Source of the DNA: Flavimaricola sp.
Lineage (GTDB): Bacteria > Pseudomonadota > Alphaproteobacteria > Rhodobacterales > Rhodobacteraceae
NCBI GenBank assembly: GCA_023300365.1
Contig: JALZWD010000333.1
Coordinates: 1 to 5,008, forward strand
DNA: 5,008 nucleotides
Direction: 5' to 3'
The notes under the pieces were generated by a model. That model was given only the letters and a program-made list of their open reading frames with translations, was not told where the DNA came from and did no database searches. This document shows, piece after piece, positions 1-5,008 of the stretch; the first letter of the stretch is position 1, and each line of letters starts with the position of its first letter. The position numbers and the translations under genes were made by a program.

Positions 1-62
1 GCGACCCCAAGCAAACTGGCGGCAATACATCCGTTTATATTTTGAAACTTATCCACATTCAT
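1..62 (-). CDS. Start of an unidentified gene, cut by the left edge
   Basis: An open frame begins with ATG at 62 and stays open to the window edge, giving 20 codons that begin MNVDKFQNING and continue CIAASLLGV. AGGGG seven bases before the ATG on the minus strand is a good ribosome site. The start is a short charged segment followed by a mildly hydrophobic one, compatible with a signal peptide or N-terminal membrane anchor. Some small membrane-anchored c-type cytochromes of Rhodobacterales begin this way, but no diagnostic motif is inside the window, so no function is assigned. It lies 150 bp after the GT2 gene and is probably a separate transcription unit. Confidence 0.5.
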   Translation of the reverse strand, partial: MNVDKFQNINGCIAASLLGV

Positions 63-83
63 CGAGGCACCCCTGCAGTCCAT

Positions 84-106
84 GTCAGGACGAAGTGCGG
101 CCTGAC
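84..106. repeat. Inverted repeat in the leader of the left-edge gene
   Basis: GTCAGG (84-89) and CCTGAC (101-106) form a perfect 6-bp inverted repeat with an 11-bp spacer. It lies 22 bp before the start codon of the partial gene at the left edge, just ahead of its ribosome site. It could be an operator for a dimeric regulator or a small leader hairpin. Six-base arms are weak evidence. Confidence 0.3.
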
Positions 107-185
107 AACTTAACACAACCGATGGATGCGGGGGGTTTATGGCAACCTTATGAAAAAATTTCGCCGTAATAAATGCAGCAGATAC

Positions 186-204
186 TGCGGGCAATTTTGC
201 CGCA
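186..204 (-). terminator. Weak hairpin after the GT2 gene, possible terminator
   Basis: On the minus strand the arms TGCGGCA and TGCCCGCA form seven pairs with one bulged C around a four-base AAAT loop, beginning eight bases after the TAG stop. There is no T-run directly after it; the nearest one (TTTTTT) is about 25 nt further. It may be the 3' end of the operon message, but it falls short of a standard rho-independent terminator. Confidence 0.3.
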
Positions 205-212
205 TGCCATCC

Positions 213-2048
213 CTAGGCGACGCGGATCGGCCTGTCCGAAACAACGTCATTCTTATAATCGTTCTCTTGAATGTGCCGTGTCTTAGACAACGAAATGCTC
301 ATCATCGATTCCAGCGTAAAGTAAGATCGCAGAATTCGGAAAATCAGATACTCCGGCATACAAATCAGGCCCCGCGGCATGCCGTTCAATAAGGTCGCCG
401 CAACCGCCATCAACGTCGGCGCCCCTAAAAACACCGCAAGGATCGCCTGCCAGATCAGAGGGCTATCAGGATTAAACGCAGCAATGTATTCAATAAGTCC
501 AAAACAGATCAACGGCACCAACATCGCGCGGCGCGCAGAATTGACAAGCATATAGGGCAACATCAACTTGCCCCGGATCGAATTTCGGTCCGCATAAATC
601 AAATCCCGGCACCGCGACGAGATATGATAAATTGATCGAAACCACCGCATCCGCTGCTCGCGCATATGCGCATACTCCGCGGGCACTTCAGAAATATACC
701 GAATGCGCGGATCCACCACCGACTTAAACCCAAGCTCGCCAATGCGAAGGGAAATATCGGTATCCTCGCCATTCATCCCCTCAACAAAACCGCCAAGGTA
801 ACGCGGATGCTCTGTCCGGTAGACAACAAACATGCCCGGAATACCGACCACGCCGTTCACGGCCCCAAGCGCCACGGAATAAAACCCATGTTTTACCATC
901 ACCTCAAGCAAACGCGCCCGATCAAAAAGCCCGCCCCCCGGTGGGATCGGAACACCGCCCACAACACCAACCTTGGGATCGGTAAAGTAAGGGATCGCGC
1001 GGCTTAGGTTATCTTCACCAAGCAAAGTATCCGCATCCACCCGCACCAAAAGCTCGGTCTCGGCGGCATCAAGTCCGGCGTTCAACGCATGGGATTTTCC
1101 CGGCGTTGATACGTCAATGACCTGGCCCGTGGCGGCGGCACAATTGGCCAAACTTTCTGCCGCCAGGTCGGCTGTGTCATCGGTCGAATTGTTGTTCATG
1201 ATCAAAATACGCACATCGCCGCCATAGTGGGCGGCGGCATTATCAAGCGCATGAATAGTGCGGGTGATAATATAACTTTCGTTATGCGCCGGCACAATAA
1301 TACTCACCGTCGGCTTCACCGGCGGTGGCCGCATCAACAAAACATCCAGCACTGCAAGGATATAAAGCTGTCCGAAAAATACTGGCAGGAACAAGAAAAT
1401 CCCCGGCCCGATGCCGCCCAAAAGTGCGAGGAAACGCATGTCCTCCACAATCGGCCAAGTCGCATTCGACCCCGCAATCGCCACCGCACTGGCGGTTCCG
1501 AAAATCAGGCACAAACGCATCTTCGCACTGCGTTCATTGGTCGGCCGGTGCTCCACCCTGATCCGCGCGGGCATCAACCCCCATTCCAACAACTTGATCG
1601 AATACAGACCAAAGCCGATCATACCACTAAGAATTTGCGAAAAGTTAAGGTCATACCCGGTGCCAGACACCTTAAAGACAACCGCATTCACCACATCCAG
1701 CAACACGCAAATCAGCAAATAGGTCATCAGCAGATCCAGCCCAAAATAGAGCTTCATCAACGGTTTTCCGCCCGCAAAAGCGGCAAATGAAATGATAAAC
1801 GATATGATAAATATACGAACCGCGATGACATGGTTGCCCTCATATGGCGAGAACACCCAATCATGGTTGGGAAACACATGCTGAAGCGGCGTTTGGTTGA
1901 CCAGATACAGCTGCACCAAGGCCAACAAAATAAACAATCCAATCGATGCCGGAGCGCGCCACTGCGGCACATGTCCTGCAAATCGTTTGGGGGCGCTATC
2001 AACCGAAACAAAGTTAATCTCAGCCCGATTGTCATTCCCCTCGCTCAT
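213..2048 (-). CDS. Membrane-embedded processive glycosyltransferase, family GT2 (BcsA/hyaluronan-synthase type)
   Basis: This 611-residue inner-membrane protein carries a cytosolic GT2 catalytic domain (about 246-475) between two membrane domains. Motifs seen in order: SIIVPAHNE (249-257), NNNSTDDT (285-292), GKSHALNAGL (317-326), the metal-binding DAD (338-340), GED with the likely base D429 (427-429) and QRMRW (465-469). The last is the QxxRW signature of processive synthases that polymerise and export a glycan. Hydrophobic segments lie near 34-51, 73-93, 98-125, 137-158, 177-194 and 206-238 before the catalytic domain, and near 506-525, 531-555 and 560-587 after it. The acidic residue common at the start of the NNNSTDDT motif is Asn (N285), a variant that occurs in some GT2 enzymes. 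The short tail (588-611) leaves no room for a PilZ c-di-GMP domain. The ATG shares one base with the TGA of the preceding gene and has no clear Shine-Dalgarno, which indicates translational coupling. Enzyme class is firm; sugar and linkage are unknown. Confidence 0.9.
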   Translation of the reverse strand: MSEGNDNRAEINFVSVDSAPKRFAGHVPQWRAPASIGLFILLALVQLYLVNQTPLQHVFPNHDWVFSPYEGNHVIAVRIFIISFIISFAAFAGGKPLMKLYFGLDLLMTYLLICVLLDVVNAVVFKVSGTGYDLNFSQILSGMIGFGLYSIKLLEWGLMPARIRVEHRPTNERSAKMRLCLIFGTASAVAIAGSNATWPIVEDMRFLALLGGIGPGIFLFLPVFFGQLYILAVLDVLLMRPPPVKPTVSIIVPAHNESYIITRTIHALDNAAAHYGGDVRILIMNNNSTDDTADLAAESLANCAAATGQVIDVSTPGKSHALNAGLDAAETELLVRVDADTLLGEDNLSRAIPYFTDPKVGVVGGVPIPPGGGLFDRARLLEVMVKHGFYSVALGAVNGVVGIPGMFVVYRTEHPRYLGGFVEGMNGEDTDISLRIGELGFKSVVDPRIRYISEVPAEYAHMREQRMRWFRSIYHISSRCRDLIYADRNSIRGKLMLPYMLVNSARRAMLVPLICFGLIEYIAAFNPDSPLIWQAILAVFLGAPTLMAVAATLLNGMPRGLICMPEYLIFRILRSYFTLESMMSISLSKTRHIQENDYKNDVVSDRPIRVA

Positions 2049-3613
2049 CAGGGAAAGACCAGCGAGCTTTGCAAAGGATCCCCAAGGCTGACGATCAACG
2101 CCAAGGCGCCCACGGGGCCTTGCGCCCCATCTTGCCTCAACAACCGGGCTTGCACCGCGGTGGGGTGGTCGGTGTCGTCAATCCAAACCACATAATTCTG
2201 CGCAGGCAAATCGGGCAAAATCGTCGCGAAATCTGATCGTCTGACCGCTTTGATTGTCGGGGTTTGATCCTCAAACGCCAATTTGTGTTGATCCGAAACA
2301 AGATGCTCAACCAGGTCCTGCATCCGCTGCATCTCAACCAACGACAGGTCTGGATCAAGGTCGATGGTGATCGGCTGCCGCGCCCCAAGAAGAACTTTCA
2401 AATCCTCCAAGGCACCAGAAATGTCCTCGCCACCACCCAAAAGCTGCGTACCAGAACGCAGCTCCGCCAAAAGATCGGGGCCATTATTACACAAACCCGT
2501 GGTCTCATAACTCGAGACAGCACTTACCTCGATCACATTGCTTGGCTCAAAGCTCAAATTCTCAAGCGATATATTCCCGGTCAAAGTGGTCGAGGTGCCG
2601 GGCACTTCGCGCACATCAATGATCGATCCGTTATGCGTGACCGACACGGTCCAATGCGCCTCGCCCGGCAATGATCCCAACAATAATTCATAGTCAAACG
2701 CCGTTGGCGCCGATCCAAAGTGGTCCGGCCCAATCCGGTACCAATGCCGCCACTGCGTCGATCCCTGAAACCAACGGGCCCCCGAATTCGACCCCGTTTG
2801 CGCAATCGCCTGCGGCCATTCTGGCTCAGCGATAAGACGGCGGCTTTCGGCCCTGCCCCCTGCAATCAACCCGCGCATTTCCGCCACCGACATTGTCTGT
2901 GTGTTCGGCGCATCCACATACCGCACCGCATAGCCCAAGGCCGCCAATTCCATCGCCAAAGACGACCGCATGTGCCGTTGCTCATCCGTAAGCCACTGTG
3001 GCCAACCCACCAAAACCTCTTCACCCCATGCTGCGACGCGGTCACGCGGGGTCAGCTTCGCGTCTTCGACTTCAAGGACGATATTACTGTCTTGTTCAAT
3101 TTCGATAATGTTCGACCATTCGCCATTTTGGGTACATGATCCATCATTTTGCGGCCGCGTCATCACGTAACGGATCGCCAATTCTTCCGAGGCAAGATCC
3201 TTGGACGTCAGGCCAATTTCCGTATCAATGCGCCGCTGTCCAGCCGCCAATAATACTTCGCCCCTAATCTCATTGCCCACAAAAATGCGCAGAACACTGG
3301 TCTCGTCGGGGCCAATTTGCGAAGTGGCTTGAAGATGCAAAACACCTGAGGTGACGGTTGCATCGCGCAGCATCGGGAAATGCGCGGTTTGTGTCGACGA
3401 TGACCGCCCCAAAAGCAGCACACCATCGGGCCGCGCCCGCGAGATCGTCACTGCAAGATCTTGCTCGACCGTCTCGAGTTCCGGTTCAAAAACCAGCTGG
3501 ACTGTATTCAAGCCCAAACCATCGGACACAGCCGTGCTCAATTCAAATCGAGACACGGCGATTGCAACGCCCGCAAGCAAAAACGCTAGTAATGCCAATG
3601 CAATAGTTCTCAT
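2048..3613 (-). CDS. Exported BcsB-like periplasmic partner of a polysaccharide synthase, without C-terminal anchor
   Basis: The 521-residue product starts with a short basic end and a hydrophobic stretch (about 3-20, ending VAIA), which is either a cleavable signal peptide or an N-terminal anchor. The rest is polar, acidic and rich in alternating beta-strand patterns. The layout recalls BcsB, the periplasmic subunit of bacterial cellulose synthase: a beta-sandwich (about 35-180) ending in a Cys/Trp/Ser-rich turn (C160, W166, then EIEQDSNIVLEV), an alpha/beta segment (about 195-265), a second beta-sandwich (about 303-390) with a VTHNG turn (325-329) and a CNNGPD motif (C375), then a final alpha/beta segment to 521. 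C160 and C375 are its only cysteines. Typical BcsB is about 700-800 residues and ends in a membrane helix; this protein ends LVFP with no such helix. The gene is translationally coupled to the downstream synthase. BcsB-like assignment is from pattern and context only, so moderate. Confidence 0.6.
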   Translation of the reverse strand: MRTIALALLAFLLAGVAIAVSRFELSTAVSDGLGLNTVQLVFEPELETVEQDLAVTISRARPDGVLLLGRSSSTQTAHFPMLRDATVTSGVLHLQATSQIGPDETSVLRIFVGNEIRGEVLLAAGQRRIDTEIGLTSKDLASEELAIRYVMTRPQNDGSCTQNGEWSNIIEIEQDSNIVLEVEDAKLTPRDRVAAWGEEVLVGWPQWLTDEQRHMRSSLAMELAALGYAVRYVDAPNTQTMSVAEMRGLIAGGRAESRRLIAEPEWPQAIAQTGSNSGARWFQGSTQWRHWYRIGPDHFGSAPTAFDYELLLGSLPGEAHWTVSVTHNGSIIDVREVPGTSTTLTGNISLENLSFEPSNVIEVSAVSSYETTGLCNNGPDLLAELRSGTQLLGGGEDISGALEDLKVLLGARQPITIDLDPDLSLVEMQRMQDLVEHLVSDQHKLAFEDQTPTIKAVRRSDFATILPDLPAQNYVVWIDDTDHPTAVQARLLRQDGAQGPVGALALIVSLGDPLQSSLVFP

Positions 3614-3618
3614 TGCTG

Positions 3619-3623
3619 CCCTC
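3619..3623 (-). promoter_or_regulatory. Ribosome binding site of the BcsB-like gene
   Basis: GAGGG lies five bases before the ATG at 3613 on the minus strand. It supports this start, and the resulting N-terminus begins directly with a hydrophobic export signal. Confidence 0.65.
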
Positions 3624-3641
3624 GAAAACCCTACAAAGTCA

Positions 3642-3666
3642 GGTGGTCAACATCATGCTGACCACC
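3642..3666 (-). terminator. Intercistronic hairpin (attenuator, partial terminator or mRNA-stability stem)
   Basis: On the minus-strand RNA the arms at 3666-3657 (GGTGGTCAGC) and 3651-3642 (GTTGACCACC) pair over 10 bp, with one G-U pair and a five-base loop. It starts 15 nt after the TAA of the sqdB-like gene and ends 18 nt before the GAGGG ribosome site of the next gene. The bases that follow (TGACTTTGTAGGG) lack a clean T-tract, so full rho-independent termination is unlikely. Partial read-through, 3'-end protection of the sqdB-like message, or a regulatory fold are all consistent. The G-U pair makes the fold better on the minus-strand RNA than on the plus strand, in agreement with the gene direction. 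Confidence 0.6.
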
Positions 3667-3681
3667 CGTAGTCTTGTTTGT

Positions 3682-4893
3682 TTATTCCGCAGCGATCTGC
3701 GTAATAACGCCTGGCTTTTGATTGTCCGTCCAGGTCGACACGCATGGGATCATCTCCATGCGGCAACGGTGCGCATACTTCTGAGACACTTCGATTGTCT
3801 CGGTCAGCAAGCCCTCTTTCAACGTCATCGGCTCAAGGCCAAGGTCGATAAAGCCCTTGTTGGACACATCAAGATCGTTCTCTGCGGCCTCGTTGCGTGG
3901 GTTATCAACCATTTCAACTTTCGCACCCGATGCCTCGGCCACCAAGTGCGCAAGGTCACGCACACGGTGTGTCTCGGTCATCTGGTTAAGGATTTTAACA
4001 CCCTCGCCCTTGGCTGGCGGATTGGCGATGGCCAATGCCAAACACTGAACCGTGTCTTGAATATGGATGAACGCGCGCGTCTGGCCTCCTGTGCCATGCA
4101 CCGTCAGCGGATGGCCAACAGCTGCTTGCATCAAAAAGCGGTTCAAAACCGTGCCGTAATCACCGTCATAATCAAAACGGTTGATCAAACGTTCATCACG
4201 CCGGGTTTCGGCCGTCTGAGTGCCCCAAACGATACCCTGATGCAGATCGGTGATGCGCATGTGGTCGTTCTTGGCATAGAATTGGAACATCAACTGATCC
4301 ATCGACTTTGTCATATGATAGACGCTGCCGGGGTTGGTTGGATACAGAATATCACGCTGGAAAATGTCACGGTTTTCGCCGGGAACATAAACGCGCAGAT
4401 ATCCTTCAGGGATCTGCAAGCCGTCACCGTCATAACCGTAGACACCCATCGTCCCAAGATGCACGACATGAATGTCCGCACGCAGCTCGGCGATGGCGGC
4501 CAACAGGTTGTGCGTGGCGCTGATGTTGTTGTTAACGGTATAGACCTTAGCGGTCTCGTTTTTCATCGAATATGGTGCCGCGCGCTGCTCAGCGAACTGG
4601 ATCACCGTATCGGGCTGAATGTCTTCGATCAGGTCGCGAAGGCCGTGATAATCGGCTGCAACGTCGATGTTGTGAAAACCAATTTTTTCGCCGCCAGTTT
4701 CTTCCCAAGCTGCAAGACGGTCGTCCATCGACGCGATGGGCGTAAGGCTGTCTGCATTCAATTCTTGATCAATCTCACGACGCGACATGTTGTCAACGAT
4801 GTGCACTTCGTGGCCCTGTGCACTCAAATAGAGGGACGTGGGCCAACCACAAAAACCATCACCACCGAGTACAATAATTTTCTTCGTAGACAT
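3682..4893 (-). CDS. sqdB: UDP-sulfoquinovose synthase-like NAD-dependent sugar-nucleotide enzyme (SqdB family)
   Basis: This 403-residue cytoplasmic protein belongs to the extended short-chain dehydrogenase/epimerase family and matches SqdB/SQD1/Agl3, which convert UDP-glucose plus sulfite to UDP-sulfoquinovose using bound NAD. Visible signatures are the NAD-binding loop GGDGFCGW (residues 10-17), VDN (33-35), SLTPIASMDDR (49-59), AEQRAAPYSM (101-110), the catalytic Thr in GTMGVYG (T148), the YxxxK pair in YHMTK (Y192, K196), RFDYD (239-243), AAVGHPLTV (257-265) and GGQTR (269-273). Length is normal for the family. Classical SqdB usually has GTMGEYG and a C-terminal EEHYYN; here they read GTMGVYG and ENDLDV (338-343), so the exact product could differ. 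The ATG at 4893 is chosen because GGAGGA lies 7 nt upstream; an in-frame GTG at 4926 and an ATG overlapping that ribosome site are less likely. It is the first of three co-directional genes. Family assignment is strong; identity of the sugar product is an inference. Confidence 0.9.
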   Translation of the reverse strand: MSTKKIIVLGGDGFCGWPTSLYLSAQGHEVHIVDNMSRREIDQELNADSLTPIASMDDRLAAWEETGGEKIGFHNIDVAADYHGLRDLIEDIQPDTVIQFAEQRAAPYSMKNETAKVYTVNNNISATHNLLAAIAELRADIHVVHLGTMGVYGYDGDGLQIPEGYLRVYVPGENRDIFQRDILYPTNPGSVYHMTKSMDQLMFQFYAKNDHMRITDLHQGIVWGTQTAETRRDERLINRFDYDGDYGTVLNRFLMQAAVGHPLTVHGTGGQTRAFIHIQDTVQCLALAIANPPAKGEGVKILNQMTETHRVRDLAHLVAEASGAKVEMVDNPRNEAAENDLDVSNKGFIDLGLEPMTLKEGLLTETIEVSQKYAHRCRMEMIPCVSTWTDNQKPGVITQIAAE

Positions 4894-4900
4894 TCGGATT

Positions 4901-4906
4901 TCCTCC
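4901..4906 (-). promoter_or_regulatory. Ribosome binding site deciding the sqdB-like start
   Basis: The minus strand reads GGAGGA seven bases before the ATG at 4893. It overlaps an in-frame ATG at 4911-4909 and lies inside the longer open frame that begins with GTG at 4926. A perfect Shine-Dalgarno at ideal spacing makes 4893 the better start, and the resulting N-terminus (MSTKKIIVLGGDG) fits the compact start of Rossmann-fold enzymes. Confidence 0.8.
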
Positions 4907-4907
4907 A

Positions 4908-5008
4908 TATCGCTGTCTCTGAGCACTGTTTAATCATTCGAAAACGTCAACAATTTGTTTCGATTGGTACGGGAATAGGTTGCGATCACAGCGCCCTAAG
5001 AAAAAAGG
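4908..5008 (-). other. Leader / intergenic region upstream of the sqdB-like gene
   Basis: This AT-rich stretch is the only place in the window where a promoter for the three-gene cluster could lie. On the minus strand it contains TTGACG (4950-4945), a good -35-like hexamer, but no acceptable -10 hexamer at 16-18 bp, so no sigma-70 promoter is called. An 11-bp perfect palindrome, AACAAATTGTT, overlaps the TTGACG (4959-4949) and could be an operator half-site pair. At the right edge the minus strand starts CCTTTTTTCTTAG, a T-run that could be the tail of a terminator, or the last codons, of a gene outside the window; this cannot be decided here. Confidence 0.35.
4949..4959. repeat. 11-bp palindrome upstream of the cluster
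   Basis: The plus strand reads AACAATTTGTT, a perfect inverted repeat of five bases around a central T. It sits about 55 bp before the sqdB-like start codon and overlaps a TTGACG hexamer by two bases. That is a sensible place for a repressor or activator site, but AT-rich palindromes of this size arise by chance and no known operator is recognised. Confidence 0.25.

Noticed and set aside
126..392. Plus-strand open frame of 88 codons at the left end
   Set aside because: It mostly overlaps the 3' end of the GT2 gene in antisense, has no ribosome site and gives a basic protein without recognisable features; it is a shadow frame.
1227..1790. Plus-strand open frame of 187 codons opposite the GT2 gene
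   Set aside because: The translation is rich in His, Arg, Gln and Pro, as expected from the reverse complement of a membrane-protein gene, and lies entirely inside a well-supported coding region.
1757..2035. Minus-strand out-of-frame ATG with GAGGGG just before it, inside the start of the GT2 gene
   Set aside because: The purine run is only one base from the ATG, too close to act as a ribosome site, and the 92-residue product is an off-frame reading of the GT2 N-terminus.
2720..3139. Plus-strand open frame of 139 codons opposite the BcsB-like gene
   Set aside because: Arg/Pro-rich antisense shadow with no family signature.
213..4893. Classical sulfolipid (SQDG) operon
   Set aside because: The genes after the SqdB-like enzyme are a multi-span processive GT2 and a BcsB-like exported protein, neither resembling SqdD, SqdC or SqdX; the lipid pathway needs no periplasmic glycan partner.
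4893..4926. Longer N-terminus for the sqdB-like gene, starting at GTG 4926
   Set aside because: It would add 11 residues not expected before the Rossmann glycine loop and would place the strong GGAGGA ribosome site inside the coding region.
4921..4950. Sigma-70 promoter built on TTGACG at 4950-4945
   Set aside because: The hexamers at 16, 17 and 18 bp downstream (CAGTGC, AGTGCT, GTGCTC) do not resemble a -10 box.
1..5008. CRISPR arrays, tRNA or rRNA genes, insertion sequences
   Set aside because: No regularly spaced direct repeats, cloverleaf-like segments, transposase motifs or terminal inverted repeats were found.

Overview
The window looks like chromosomal or plasmid DNA from an alphaproteobacterium, most likely a marine Rhodobacterales (Roseobacter-type). 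This rests on codon use, moderate GC content and the style of the proteins; no marker gene is present, so the assignment is an inference. All supported genes are on the minus strand, so the biological reading order runs from the right edge to the left edge.

Reading that way: a short AT-rich leader (about 4908-5008) precedes a UDP-sulfoquinovose-synthase-like (SqdB family) NAD-dependent sugar-nucleotide enzyme (4893-3682). A 68-bp gap holding a strong 10-bp-stem hairpin (3666-3642) separates it from a 521-residue exported protein (3613-2048) that resembles the periplasmic cellulose-synthase partner BcsB but is short and has no C-terminal membrane anchor. The stop codon of that gene shares one base with the start codon of the next, a 611-residue multi-span membrane glycosyltransferase of family GT2 with the DxD / ED / QxxRW signature of processive polysaccharide synthases (2048-213). 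An intergenic region with two small inverted repeats follows, and then the first 20 codons of another minus-strand gene that runs off the left edge (62-1).

The three complete genes fit one job: the SqdB-like enzyme would make an activated sugar (UDP-sulfoquinovose or a relative), the GT2 protein would polymerise and translocate a glycan across the inner membrane, and the BcsB-like protein would receive or guide it in the periplasm. A BcsA/BcsB-like pair tied to an SqdB-family enzyme is not the usual arrangement for sulfolipid (sqdBDC) or for cellulose (bcsABZC). It suggests a dedicated, possibly sulfonated, extracellular polysaccharide system. The chemistry of the product is inferred, and the SqdB-like protein differs from classical SqdB at several otherwise conserved positions. 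No RNA genes, CRISPR arrays, insertion sequences or integrase sites were seen.
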